Assembly (NCBI GenBank): GCA_965240365.1
Contig: OZ251218.1
Span: forward strand, 1,798,001 to 1,862,000
DNA: 64,000 nt
Direction: 5' to 3'
Source: G965240365 sp965240365
Lineage (GTDB): Bacteria; Pseudomonadota; Gammaproteobacteria; Eutrophobiales; Eutrophobiaceae
Positions 35,281-45,612 of this stretch are shown here, in pieces (within the stretch, counting starts at the first letter, position 1; every line of letters begins with the position of its first letter). Made by a program: the position numbers and the translations under genes. Under the pieces are notes generated by a model that worked only from the letters and a program-made list of their open reading frames with translations, searched no databases and was not told where the DNA came from.

Positions 35281-35874
35281 ATGGACCCCGTTCAACGTGG
35301 TAAAAGACAACTTCGAGGACAGCATTCAGGTCAAGCAGAAGGCCGTTGACAGGCTGGCCCCGCCCATTGCAGCCGCGGCCGCGGCCATCGCCGCGGCGCT
35401 GCCTCAATGACAACAAGGTCATGGCCTGCGGCAATGGCGGTTCGGCCGCCGACGCCCAGCACTTCTCGGCCGAGATGTTAAACCGCTTTGAAATGGAACG
35501 CCCGGGCCTGCCCGCCATCGCCCTCACGACAGATTCGTCCACCCTGACATCCATCGCCAATGACTATCAGTATGCCGATGTGTATTCCAAACAGGTGCGG
35601 GCGCTCGGCCGGGCCGGCGATGTGCTGCTGGCGATCAGCACCAGCGGCGAATCGCATAATATCATCCACGCCGTCGAGGCGGCCCATGAGCGCGGCATGG
35701 TCGTGATTGCCCTGACCGGCAGGAGGGCGGCCAGATTGCCCCCTGATCAACGCGAACGATTTTGAGATCCGCGTGCCGACCCGCTCAACGGCGCGCATTC
35801 AGGAGGTGCATATTATGGTGATCCATTCCCTTTGCGATCTGATTGATCGGCAACTGCTCGGGCAGGAAGGTTGA
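35281..35874 (+). pseudogene. diaA: DiaA-like SIS protein, frameshifted
   Basis: Homologue of DiaA, which stimulates DnaA loading at the origin. The middle is well preserved (ACGNGGSAADAQHFSAEML, LPAIALTTDSSTLTSIAN, ISTSGESHNI) but the N-terminus is in a different frame, and after ALTGRR another shift is needed to reach LINANDFEIRVP and IHSLCDLID. At least three frames are required. Confidence 0.85.
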
Positions 35875-35875
35875 G

Positions 35876-36449
35876 ATGCGTATTTAACGTTTATGCTTAT
35901 TGCTTTGTCTGCTGCCTTATGCGGGCGGCTGCGTCCTGCTCGCGATCGGCGGGGCCGGCGCGGCGGCCACGGCACGGCGGTTGACAACCGCACGACCGGC
36001 GCCCAGGTGGAAGACCAGACCATCGAAATGAAGGCCCTGCGCGCCCTGAGCGCCGATGCCGAACTCAAGGAGCAGGCCCATCTCAACGTGACCAGCTACA
36101 ACAGCGTGGTGTTGCTGACCGGCGAAACGCCGACCCCGGCGCTGCGCCGGCGGGCCGTCGCCCTGATTAAAAGGGTGGACAAGGTGACCCATATCTATGA
36201 CGAAATTATCATCGCCCCCGCCCAGTTCGCTGGTCTCCCGTAGCGGCGACGCCTACATCACCGGCAAGGTCAAGACCCGATGTTCGCCGATGAGGAATTG
36301 AGCGGCCTGAAGATAAAGGTCGTGACCGAGAACGGCGTGGTCTATCTGATGGGGCTGGTCAGCCGGACAGAGGCCGGCCGGGCCGCCGACATCAGCAGCC
36401 GCACGGGCGGGTGCAGAAGGTGGTCAAACTGTTTCAATATACCGATTAA
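35876..36449 (+). pseudogene. dolP: DolP/YraP BON-domain lipoprotein, frameshifted
   Basis: The BON domains are recognisable in separate frames: DNRTTGAQVEDQTIEMKAL, then YNSVVLLTGETP, and a second BON with ENGVVYLMGLVSRTEA. The ATG is followed by an early stop, and the ending (VVKLFQYTD) is in yet another frame. The gene position after diaA confirms identity. The second BON runs in frame into the next gene, which is an artefact of the shift. Confidence 0.83.
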
Positions 36450-36534
36450 GACCGCCCGGTTTAAGGCAGTCTCCTTAATCAAGCCCCGGCCGGCCCAGCG
36501 TGTTTCCCATTCCGAGGCGCTTAAAAAATCCCTG

Positions 36535-38799
36535 TTGCAGGCCCTCAAGGACAAAGGCAAAGCCTATCGTCCCCGCACCCGCTATCTCGACCAGCACCAA
36601 AAACCCGTCTATACCAACCGGCTGATCCGGGAAGACTCGCCCTATCTGTTGCAGCATGCTCATAACCCCGTGGATTGGTATCCGTGGGGCAAGGCGGCCT
36701 TTGCCGCCGCCGCCCGGCAAAACAAGCCGGTATTTTTATCGATCGGCTATTCCACCTGCCACTGGTGCCATGTCATGGAAGAGGAAAGCTTTGATAACGA
36801 GGCCGTAGCCCGGTCGATGAACGCGCATTTCATCTGCATCAAGGTCGATCGGGAATTACACCCCGATGTCGATACCTATTACATGACCGCCGTCATGCTC
36901 ATGCAGGGCCAGGGCGGCTGGCCGCTGAGCAGTTTTCTGACGGCCGACAGAAAACCGTTTTTTTGCGGCACTTATTACCGGCCGGAACAGTTTATGGCCC
37001 TGCTGGGGCGGGTCCATGAAGTCTGGCATGGGCAACAGCCGGAAATCCGGCAACAGGCCGAGGCATTCGGCCGGCAACTGGCCGGGGCGCTGGCCGCCCG
37101 CCCGTCCTCAAACGCCATCGAAAGCGGGGCCATCGACCAGGCCGCGCGCACGATCATGGCCCATTACGACGCCGCCAGCGGCGGCTTCGGCCAGGCGCCC
37201 AAGTTTCCGAACGAACCCTATCTCTGTTTCCTGCTGGAATACGCCGTTTATGCCGAAGACAGCGCGGCTTTGGAGGCCGTGGCCCAAAGTCTGCACGGCA
37301 TGAGTTGCGGCGGCATTTATGACCACATCGGCGGCGGTTTTCACCGCTATGCCACCGACCGGCAGTGGCAGATACCGCATTTCGAAAAGATGTTATACAA
37401 CCAGGCCAACCTCGCCGCCGCGCTGCTGCGGGCCTGGCAATTAACCGGCGCCAGAGACTTCAGGCGCTGTGCCTGCGAAACACTGGATTATGTCATGCGC
37501 GAACTGCGTGATCCCGGGGGCGCGTTCTATTCCGCGACCGACGCCGACAGCGAAGGCGAAGAGGGCCTGTTTTTTATCTGGGATAAACAGGAAATTGAAT
37601 CCGCGCTGGCGGGGGCGGCCGGGGAATTCATCGCGCTCTATCAGATTAGCGAAGGCGGCAATTTCGAGGGCAGGAATATCCCCCATCTTGAGCAACCGCT
37701 GGAAGTGTATGCCGGGCGCGAGGGCCTGGATTATGAGGCATTGATCGAAGGGCTGCGCGAGATCAAACAACGCCTTTGGCGACAGCGCGAAAAACGCCCC
37801 GCGCCATTATGCGACCGTAAACTGATCACGGCCTGGAACGGCATGGCGATCCGGGCCTTTGCCCTGGCCGGCCGGCAACTTGAGCGCCCGGACTATCTGG
37901 CCTGCGCGATCAAGGCCGCCGAGGCCATCCTGCAACACAATAAAACCGCGGATGGCGAACTGAGCCGCGCCAGCCTCGGCGGGCGCGCCTCCGTGCCGGC
38001 CTTGCAGGAAGATTATGCCTGCCTGGCCGAGGCGCTGCTGGCGATCTATGACGCCACCCTGGAACCGGCCTGGCTGCAACGGGCGATGGAGACCGCCGAC
38101 AACATGATCACGCGCTTCTGGGACGCCGAGCAGGGCGGCTTCTTTATGGGCCGGCGCGCGGCCGATGCGCTGCTGCCCGCGGCCCCGAAACCGCTCAGCG
38201 ATGACGCCACGGCGGCCGGCAACGCGGTGGCATTGCGGCTGCTGGCGCGGCTCGCGAGGCGCGGCGGCGAGGCGCGTTATGCGGACTATGCCGGGCGTCT
38301 GCTCAGGGCCGCGGCGGAACTCATCTCGGAACGCCCCCATCTCTCGGCCTATTTAATGTGCGGCCTGCTGGAATGGCAATCCGGCGAGCAACATGAACAA
38401 CACTGGTGCGCCGCCGGGCAGGTCTATGTCGCGGCCCGCGCGGTCGGGACCGGGGCCGGGGCCGCCGTGACGCTGGACTTCAGGGTCGGGCCGGGCTGGC
38501 ATCTGAATCAGCTTGAGGATAATACGCCCGTCAGGGTAGAGGCCGCCAACGGCTGGCAAGTGGGCCCGATCAGCGCGCCCGCGCCGGCCACAAAGCGTCT
38601 GGGTTTCAGCCAAAGGCCGGTCAAGGTGTATGAAGATGCGTTCAGCGTGCGGCTTGAATGCCGGCGCGCCGGCCCGGCGCCGCTAAAATTCCCCGCTAAT
38701 CTGCTCAAACTGACATTAACCCTACAAGCCTGCAACGCGCGGCAATGTCTGGCGCCCGAGACCGTCCGGCCGGTTGTTGCTGCTTTAAGGAAACTCTGA
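36535..38799 (+). CDS. DUF255 thioredoxin-like protein (YyaL/SPATA20 family)
   Basis: About 750 residues: an N-terminal thioredoxin-like domain (NRLIREDSPYLLQHAHNPVDWYPWG, STCHWCHVMEEESF with a CxxC) and an alpha-barrel like N-acylglucosamine epimerases, plus a C-terminal beta domain of the DsbD-type. The open frame extends to 36280 but that part is dolP; no clear ATG exists, and TTG 36535 is a guess, so the true start may have been lost to a frameshift. The last residues and stop are supplied by a MITE tip. Confidence 0.8.
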   Translation: MQALKDKGKAYRPRTRYLDQHQKPVYTNRLIREDSPYLLQHAHNPVDWYPWGKAAFAAAARQNKPVFLSIGYSTCHWCHVMEEESFDNEAVARSMNAHFICIKVDRELHPDVDTYYMTAVMLMQGQGGWPLSSFLTADRKPFFCGTYYRPEQFMALLGRVHEVWHGQQPEIRQQAEAFGRQLAGALAARPSSNAIESGAIDQAARTIMAHYDAASGGFGQAPKFPNEPYLCFLLEYAVYAEDSAALEAVAQSLHGMSCGGIYDHIGGGFHRYATDRQWQIPHFEKMLYNQANLAAALLRAWQLTGARDFRRCACETLDYVMRELRDPGGAFYSATDADSEGEEGLFFIWDKQEIESALAGAAGEFIALYQISEGGNFEGRNIPHLEQPLEVYAGREGLDYEALIEGLREIKQRLWRQREKRPAPLCDRKLITAWNGMAIRAFALAGRQLERPDYLACAIKAAEAILQHNKTADGELSRASLGGRASVPALQEDYACLAEALLAIYDATLEPAWLQRAMETADNMITRFWDAEQGGFFMGRRAADALLPAAPKPLSDDATAAGNAVALRLLARLARRGGEARYADYAGRLLRAAAELISERPHLSAYLMCGLLEWQSGEQHEQHWCAAGQVYVAARAVGTGAGAAVTLDFRVGPGWHLNQLEDNTPVRVEAANGWQVGPISAPAPATKRLGFSQRPVKVYEDAFSVRLECRRAGPAPLKFPANLLKLTLTLQACNARQCLAPETVRPVVAALRKL

Positions 38800-38820
38800 T
38801 TGAATCAGAGTTTCCTGCGG
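38789..38820 (-). repeat. Partial hairpin MITE, copy G
   Basis: Only the terminal hairpin (CTCTGATTGAATCAGAG) and a few further bases remain, with TTAA to its left. It supplies the stop codon of the DUF255 gene and sits at the end of the decayed perM. Confidence 0.75.
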
Positions 38821-39919
38821 CCGCCCGCGCCCGCTGGCGTCAGGGTTTTTCGCCGCTGCCGCCTGTTCAAAATCATGCGTCGGCCAGACGTTAATCAGGG
38901 CCTTGACCAGCGTGGCCAGGGAATGGCAAAGAACACGCCCCAAAAGCCCCAGATCCCGCCAAATACCAGTATCGCCACGATAATGGCGACCGGGTGCAGG
39001 TTCACGGCCTCGGAAAACAACACCGGCACCAGGACATTGCCGTCCAGGAATTGAATCACAAAATACCAGACCATCAACGAGGCAAAGTCGGAACTGATCC
39101 CCCATTGAAAATAACCCACCAGCGCGAGTCGGCAAGGTCGCCACGCCGCGCCGATATAGGGGATCAAACACCGACAGCCCGACCAGCATGGCCAGCAGCG
39201 AGGCATAATTCAAGCCCAGAACAATAAAGACGATATAAGAGACGGCGCCCACGATAATGATCTCATTAAACTTGCCGCGCACATAATTGCCGATCTGGGC
39301 GTCCATCTCGCTCCATATTTCATTCACCAGCGGCCGCTCCTTGGGCAAAAAAACGCACGAACCAGGCCAGGATCAGGTCCTTATCCTTCAAAAAGAAAAA
39401 GATCATCAACGGCACCAGGATCAGATAAACCAGCACCGTAATGATCGCCGGGATCGAGGCCATGGAAAAAGACAGGATATTCTGCCCCAACTGGCCGAAG
39501 CCTTCCCGCACCGTCAGGATCAACTGCGAGATATAGTCTTCCGAGATAAATTCAGGATATTGTTCCGGCAGGCGCAGCAATAAATCCTGGCCGTTATTGA
39601 TCATGGCCGGCACTTCCTGAAAAAACTCGCCAAGCTGGCGCGATAACAGCGGCAACAGGAACAGCACCAAAAAAACCATGAAGGTCAGGAACAGCAAAAA
39701 GACCAGGCACACGCACCAAAACCTCGCCAGCCGCAGCGCTTGCAGCCTTTGCACCGCGTCTTCCAGCAGATAGGCGATCACCAGCGCGGCCAGAAACGGC
39801 GCCAGCATCTTGCCCATGGTCAGCAGCACGATAACGCTGAGCAATAATAAAACGACCAGCAAGGCCGCCTGCGGATCGGTGAAATAACGCTTGTACCAGG
39901 AATTGATAAATTCAAACAT
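38820..39919 (-). pseudogene. perM: AI-2E/PerM family transporter, frameshifted
   Basis: A polytopic membrane protein of the AI-2E (PerM) family. The N-terminal half (MFEFINSWYKRYF..., VLLTMGKMLAPFLAALVIAYL) is intact to about 39353, where a run of seven A gives a +1 shift; the frame then gives EIWSEMDAQIGNYVRGK, and further shifts separate the YFQWGISSDF and GNVLVPVLFSEAVNLHPV segments from the end. At least three frameshifts. Confidence 0.85.
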
Positions 39920-40104
39920 GAGGGTTGCCGTTTACTTGTCTGGCCCGATCATAACCTTATCCCCGGGCTTCGGCGAGTCCGTGTCGGGGTTCAATATATA
40001 TGGGACTAATCGGGCAGTCAGGTAATCCGCAAATTTATGCAGATTAGGCGTTATTCTGGTTGGGCTTGGCGCAGACAGGTCAGGATAAGGGAAAAACAGA
40101 ACAA

Positions 40105-40300
40105 CATCCCGTCGTCATTCCGGCCCCCCTCCCGGCCTCCCCCCGCTGGGGGGAGGAGCAAGGCTGCGCCTGCCCTGACTCCCTGCTGGAAAGGAGCAGG
40201 GTTTCACTCTCCCTGCCCCCGGCGGGGGGAGGAGCAAGATTGCACTCTCCCTCCCCCCGCGGGGGGAGGGTTGGGGAGGGGGGAAAGGGGGAAGGCCGGC
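40105..40300. repeat. GC-rich REP-like repeats
   Basis: Repeated CCCTCCCCC/GGGGGAGGG palindromes in three tandem-like blocks, each followed by AGCAAG(G/A)(C/T)TGC. Fills most of the 39920-40305 gap. No gene. Confidence 0.7.
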
Positions 40301-40305
40301 CGGCC

Positions 40306-42592
40306 TTAGAAATCCATCATGAATGACAGATTTATGCTTCTGGGCGCGCCTGGGGCAAGGGTGTTACTAAACGCCCAAGCGATCCAATAGTCTTCACCAA
40401 GGAGATTGTTTATATTCAACCGCAGGGTGAATGCCTTGTCGCCCAGCGTCCGCTGATAACGGGCGCCAAGGCCGTAAAGCTGGTAGGCGGGAATTTTCAG
40501 GCTGTTGTCCGTCCTGATAAACTGGCTGCCCACATGCTCGGCGCGGGCCGTTAGTGTCAGGCCGGGAAGAACGGGCGTATCGTATTCCAGGTTCAACACG
40601 GCCGTCAGTTCCGGGACTCCGACCGCGTCCTTACCGTCAAACCTGCCGCCCTGGGTGCGGGTCAGTTTACTGTCCAGATAAGTGAATCCGCCCAGCAGGC
40701 GCAGGTCCGGGCGCACTTCGCCAAAGGCCGTCAGTTCAAACCCGCGATTGCGCTGCTGACCATCGGCACTAAACCGGTTAGTTGTTGCATCGGTGATCCC
40801 GTTCGGCTTTTCGATCTGAAACAGCCCGGCCGTCAGGCCAAGGCCATCCAGGTCAAACTTCACACCGAGTTCAATCTGATTGGTCACGGATGGCGGGAAT
40901 ATTTCCCCTTCGTTGACGGTTCCCCTCGGCGCGGTGGGTCCGCGTTCCAGTGCTTCGATATAGTTGCCATAGAGAGAGGCAAAGTCCCAGGGTTTGACCA
41001 GCAGGCCGAAGGCCGGGGTGATGGCTGACTTCTCGTATTGGTAGGTACGTATGCCTGTCCTGAAGTTGAATCTTTTGGCTTCTATACTCTGGCGCCGGAT
41101 CCCGGCGGTCAAGAGCAGGCGCTCATCAAGGAAGCCCAAGGTGTCGGCAAGGGCGATGGATGAATCGAGGACTTCATAGCTTTTACCCCAGCCCCCGATT
41201 GAATCATCAAAGGCCGGGCGCGCGACAAACACCGGCTTGTAGAGGTTTGAGGTGATATTCAGGCTTGAAAATCTAGCATTTTTGGAACGTCTAACTTCAT
41301 ACTTCGTTCGCATGGTTTCTATTGAGACCTGATGCGTGACCCCGAAGGTTTCAAATCGCCCCCTGATACCGGCATTCCAGGCGGACTTGTTTTGCTTTTC
41401 TGGGAAGAAAAAAAAGCGCGGATTAAAATCTCCCCTAGCGCCGAGATTACCGCCAGTCGTCCGCACTACATAGGCTTCGTAGCCCAGGGCGCCATAGGCC
41501 GCATACGCGGCCCAGTCCCGGCCGAGGGCATACTCCGCCCTGAGCAGACCACGGGCGGCCTTTTGTTTGACCTTCTCCCAGGGCTGTTGAAGGGCATTCC
41601 CAAGGTTGGGCGCAGAGGGCGCCGCAGTGGCGTTCCTGCTTAAAAAGAAAAAATCACTCCCTCTGCGCAACTCCCGGTCAGAATAATCCAGGATAGTCTC
41701 CAGCTTGAGTCTGTCGCCACGATATTCCAGGGCTAAAGCCACTTCGCCAAATGTTTCCTCGTTGCCTTCGGTGGGTCCTTCGCCATTACGATAAATGGCA
41801 TTAAGCCGGGCGCCGAACTGTTTTTTTGAACCAAAGCGACGGCTGAGGTCGGCGTGAATGCCGAGGCGTGATTGATAATCGTAGTCGGCGGTGAATCGGG
41901 TCAAGGGAGTATCTGTCGGACGCTTGGGGACCATATTGATGACGCCGCCCACGCGACCGGATACGCCGTTGAGCAGGGCATTGGGTCCCTTGAAGACCTC
42001 GACCCTGTCAAGGGTCTGAACCGTTGAACGGTAAGAAGTCAGGTTTGGCAGGCCGTCATAGAGTGTTGAGTCGACACCACTCATATAAAAGCCCCGGATA
42101 GTGATACCTTCAAAATAGCCCTGGCCAGAATTATTCAAGAAAGCAGAGGCATCATTCTGAATGACATCGGCTACCGTTCTGGCCTGCTGGTTTTCAATGA
42201 GTTCGGCGGTGTAACTGCTGATACTGAACGGTGTGTCAAAGATGTCTTTATTGCCGAGCAGACCGATACGGCCGCTGCGCGTGACTTGGCCGCCCGCGTA
42301 TGTTTCGGCTTGACCGGTGACGGTAATTTCTTCTATTGAAGTTCCTGCCACTGTCAAGAGTGGCAACTTTTCAGGTTCTTCTGCTTTGGATTCGGGGTTG
42401 GTATTAGCAGTTGCGTCTGCGATAAGCGGCTTAGTATTGGCGTTGTTAAGGGCTGAATTAGAGCTTTGGTAGATGGCAGGAAAGCCTTGTGTGCTGGTGT
42501 TCTCAGCTAATTTTGAGGGGGGGGGTAATGTTGTTAGCGAACAGAGGCGCGCTGATAGAAAGCATGAGCAGTATGTTTGAAAGTGTTTTCAT
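40306..42592 (-). pseudogene. TonB-dependent siderophore-type receptor, phase-off
   Basis: Outer-membrane receptor: plug domain with EEITVTGQAETYAGG, FSISSYTAELIENQQARTVADV and GVSGRVGGVINMVPKRP, and a beta-barrel ending in SINLSFMMDF with terminal Phe. An ATG at 42592 with AAAGGA upstream begins the signal peptide MKTLSNILLMLSISAPLFA. Ten codons later a run of nine C (42517-42525) puts the plug out of frame and gives a stop; ten or seven C would restore a 760-residue receptor. Classed as off in this sequence, not dead. Confidence 0.85.
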
Positions 42593-42764
42593 TTTGGAAG
42601 TCCTTTGGTGTCTTTGGTTAATTGGAAAACCCTAGTTTAGACGTAGCATGAATGATTCGCAAGTTTATTTTTATAAAAATCTGAAATTATTTTTAGTGTT
42701 GTTGTTTTGTGCCTGTTTTTGGCGGGTGGCGGGCCGGGGTATGACTTGCCACTCCGAATACCCC

Positions 42765-42850
42765 CTTTATTGTCATTCCCGCTACACGGGAATGTATAGT
42801 TTAAAACCACTGGATTCCAGCTTTCGCTGGAATGACGACGGGGGTAGCAG
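42765..42850. repeat. REP-type repeat pair
   Basis: CATTCCCGC/GCGGGAATG and CCAGC/GCTGG hairpins joined by an AAACCACTGGATTCC linker. Part of the 42593-43775 intergenic region, which otherwise holds the 400-bp element and a candidate small RNA. Confidence 0.75.
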
Positions 42851-42989
42851 TTATATCCCGACCTTTCGCAGGAAAGGCTGGAATGACAATGAAAGAATAG
42901 ACACGGCCCGGCAACCTTCAACGTTATTTTCACCCCCTTCGTCATTCCGGCCTGACTGCCTACGGCAAGCGGCAGTCCGCCTACTACCC

Positions 42990-43398
42990 CAGGGTCACCT
43001 AATCTAAAATAAGGCGTCAGTGATCCTGGCCACGGTATCGTTAGCATCGCTCATAATACGCCTATCGCCCCCGTCGTCATTCCAGCGAAAGCTGGAATCC
43101 AGTGGTTTATGCCATACATTCCCGCCTGGGCGGGAATGACAATTAGACAGAATCGGCGCTCATTTCACATCCCGGCCCGCCCTCTCCTGGATTCCGGCCT
43201 TCGCCGGGCGGCTACGGGCGCCCTCGGCGGCTTGTTCCAGACGCCGCTCTACCACCTACATCCCTGTAGGCGTGCCCTCACGCCGCATACAGGACTTCCT
43301 GTCCATAATATGACGACGGGGTGTTGTTTTAGCTTTCCGTCATCCTGTCTGCCTGCAACAGGCAGGGCTTTGTTAGCAATTTAGATGAGGTGACCCTG
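42990..43398 (+). repeat. 400-bp non-autonomous element, copy 1
   Basis: Begins CAGGGTCACCTAATCTAAA and ends in the inverted TTTAGATGAGGTGACCCTG. Inside are REP hairpins. It matches 61777-62169 in inverse orientation along nearly its whole length. It has terminal inverted repeats but no transposase. Confidence 0.8.
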
Positions 43399-43508
43399 GT
43401 AGCAGGCAGGCGGAAGTTGGAGTCCATGAGACGGGGCCGGGATGTAAAATGGAATTCGGCTGGCATGACAACGAAGTAACAAACACACCTCATCAGCAAC
43501 CGGCGGGT

Positions 43509-43585
43509 AAAAAAAGGCGCCTGAGCGGCGCCTGTAAAGTTAAGAGCAGGAGGATAGTTGAAAAGCCGTTTGTGGCCTTTCGTAC
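43509..43585 (-). ncRNA. Candidate sigma-54-dependent small RNA
   Basis: Leftward RNA of about 75 nt predicted from a sigma-54-type promoter and ending in a 7-bp AGGCGCC hairpin followed by seven U. The region before the hairpin contains TATCCTCCTGCTC, an exposed C-rich stretch able to pair with Shine-Dalgarno sequences. No convincing ORF. Known sigma-54 small RNAs (GlmY/GlmZ, CrcZ) do not match in sequence. Confidence 0.5.
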
Positions 43586-43595
43586 AAGGATTTTA

Positions 43596-43611
43596 AGCAG
43601 GAATCATGCCA
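43596..43611 (-). promoter_or_regulatory. Sigma-54 promoter of candidate small RNA
   Basis: On the minus strand TGGCATGATTCCTGCT keeps GG and GC with exact 10-nt spacing and differs from consensus at two informative positions. There is no protein gene on that strand downstream, only the candidate RNA and its terminator. Confidence 0.55.
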
Positions 43612-43775
43612 TTTTAATAAATCCTTAAAATACAGTATCTTGCGGATATTAAAACGGCCGGGCTGCCGCCTTTTTTGCACCATCGCCGCCGCTTTGGCAC
43701 AAACACGGTGCGGTCGATCCCCCTTGCGGCGTGTTCTGCTAAGATGCCGGCCATTCAACGTTGCATGGACAAATA

Positions 43776-44867
43776 ATGAAGCAAGTTATAAGGGCCGCTG
43801 ATATCAAGCGCCTGGGCCTTGAACTCGGTTTTCAGCAGGTCGGCATCACCAGCACGCGGCTGGAGGAAGACGAGGCCCATCTTTTAAGCTGGCTGCGGCA
43901 GGGACGGCATGGCGAGATGGATTATATGCGGCGGCATGGGCTGAAACGCAGCCGCCCCGAGGCGCTGGTGGCCGGCACCCTGAGCGTGATATCGGTCAGG
44001 ATGGACTATCTGCCGCCTTCCAGCAGGCATCCGAGGCAGGTATTGGGCCGGCCTGAATTTGCCTATATTTCACGCTATGCGCTGGGGCGCGATTATCACA
44101 AATTGATGCGCCGCCGCCTTCAACAACTGGCCACCAAAATAGAGGCGCTGGCCGGCCCGTTCGGCTATCGCTGCTTCGTGGATAGCGCGCCGGTGCTGGA
44201 AAAGGCGCTGGCGCGCAATGCCGGCCTCGGCTGGATCGGCAAACATAGCAATCTGATTAACCCCAGGGCCGGTTCCTGGTTTTTCCTGGGGGAACTTTAT
44301 ACCGACCTGCCTTTGGAAAAAGACCCGCCGTTTTCCGGCCAGCATTGCGGCCGTTGCACGGCCTGTATGGATATTTGCCCGACGGCCGCCATTGTTGGGC
44401 CACAGCAGATTGACGCCCGGCGCTGTATTTCTTATCTGACCATTGAATTGAAGGGCGCGATCCCGGAGCAATTCAGAAGCCTGATCGGTAACCGGGTCTA
44501 TGGCTGTGATGATTGCCAGTTGATTTGCCCCTGGAATAAATTCGCCAGACATACGGAAGAGGATGACTTTCGGGTCCGGCACGGTCTGGACGCGCCGACT
44601 TTGGTGGCGTTGTTTCTCTGGGGTGAACAGGAATTTTTAGAAAAGACCGAGGGTTCGGCGATCCGCCGTATCGGTTATGAGCGCTGGTCCAGAAACATCG
44701 CGGTCGGGCTTGGCAATGCGCCGACCAGCGCGGCCACTGTCAAGGCGTTGAAAACACGGGAGAATGACCCTTCGGCGCTGGTCCGTGAGCATACTGCCTG
44801 GGCCTTGAGACAACATGCCGGGAAGCAAATGTCATTCCCGCCTGCTGGCGCAGGCGGGAATGTATAA
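43776..44867 (+). CDS. queG: Epoxyqueuosine reductase
   Basis: Cobalamin and iron-sulfur enzyme for the last step of queuosine tRNA modification. Two [4Fe-4S] motifs are visible: CGRCTACMDICPTAA and CDDCQLICPWN; the N-terminal part contains DYMRRHGLKRSRPE and SVRMDYLPP. ATG at 43776 is preferred. The last 15 or so residues are encoded by a GTCATTCC repeat that replaces the natural end of the HEAT-like tail. Confidence 0.95.
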   Translation: MKQVIRAADIKRLGLELGFQQVGITSTRLEEDEAHLLSWLRQGRHGEMDYMRRHGLKRSRPEALVAGTLSVISVRMDYLPPSSRHPRQVLGRPEFAYISRYALGRDYHKLMRRRLQQLATKIEALAGPFGYRCFVDSAPVLEKALARNAGLGWIGKHSNLINPRAGSWFFLGELYTDLPLEKDPPFSGQHCGRCTACMDICPTAAIVGPQQIDARRCISYLTIELKGAIPEQFRSLIGNRVYGCDDCQLICPWNKFARHTEEDDFRVRHGLDAPTLVALFLWGEQEFLEKTEGSAIRRIGYERWSRNIAVGLGNAPTSAATVKALKTRENDPSALVREHTAWALRQHAGKQMSFPPAGAGGNV

Positions 44868-44905
44868 TTAAAACCACTGGATTCCAGCCTTCGCTGGAAT
44901 GACGA
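44828..44905. repeat. REP-type repeat at the queG 3' end
   Basis: CATTCCCGCCTG/CAGGCGGGAATG and CCAGC/GCTGG hairpins of the common family. It begins inside queG and gives it its stop codon. Confidence 0.8.
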
Positions 44906-44958
44906 CAGGGAGACCAGAGTGATGATGAGGCTTACCGGAGCGTATCTGCCCTTCGTCG

Positions 44959-45420
44959 TCATTCAATCGCAAAAATAGTCTCGCCCTCTACATTCAGCAG
45001 GGTGCCTTCGACACTTAAGACCCTGACCTTGCTGCCGGCCGGCATGTCCGTACCTCTGACTTTCCAGGTCGAGTCATCAATCCTGACCTTGCCGACCCCG
45101 TTCACGATAGGCTCATCCAGCGTGAAGATACGGCCGACATATTGTTCGCCACGGCGATTGAGGTTGGGCAGGTCTTTTTTGAAGGGGTTTGATTTCTGCT
45201 GCCGCTTGTAGAGCACCAGCGTCAGCACGGACAGGGCGCCGAAGATAATAATCTGGATCAGGAACGGTATGCCGGGCATGAAAAACAACAACAGACCGAC
45301 CACAAAGGCCGAAATGCCCATCCACAAAAACCAGGCGGCCGGGATGACCATCTCCAGAATAATCATTATCACGGCCGCGATCAGCCAGTACCAAAACTCA
45401 ATCTCAATTAACCATGTCAT
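44959..45420 (-). CDS. NfeD family membrane protein
   Basis: 153 residues: three membrane helices (about residues 8-30, 33-55, 60-80) and a C-terminal OB-fold (YVGRIFTLDEPIVNGVGKVRI). NfeD proteins pair with SPFH/stomatin proteins in membrane microdomains. Its partner lies directly upstream on the same strand, separated only by a MITE. Confidence 0.9.
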   Translation of the reverse strand: MTWLIEIEFWYWLIAAVIMIILEMVIPAAWFLWMGISAFVVGLLLFFMPGIPFLIQIIIFGALSVLTLVLYKRQQKSNPFKKDLPNLNRRGEQYVGRIFTLDEPIVNGVGKVRIDDSTWKVRGTDMPAGSKVRVLSVEGTLLNVEGETIFAIE

Positions 45421-45458
45421 TTGAATTGCCCCATAACGCAACTGTTATTCTGCCATAA

Positions 45459-45607
45459 GGAAACTCTGATTGAATCAGAGTTTCCCGCGGTACAGGGACG
45501 TACCGCCAAAATCAATGATGCAAGTCATTGATTTTGAAGCAGGGTGAAAATCGCATTTTCGCCCTGCGTGCTCTGGGAAATCCAGGATGGATTTATTCAG
45601 AGCTCCC
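45459..45607 (-). repeat. 149-bp hairpin MITE, copy E
   Basis: Perfect ATAA duplications at 45455-45458 and 45608-45611. Inserted between the SPFH gene and nfeD, where its hairpins may reduce transcription read-through within the operon. Confidence 0.88.
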
Positions 45608-45612
45608 ATAAT

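Noticed and set aside
36280..36534. DUF255 protein extended upstream to 36280
   Set aside because: The extra 85 codons encode the second BON domain of dolP; they are joined only because dolP is frameshifted.
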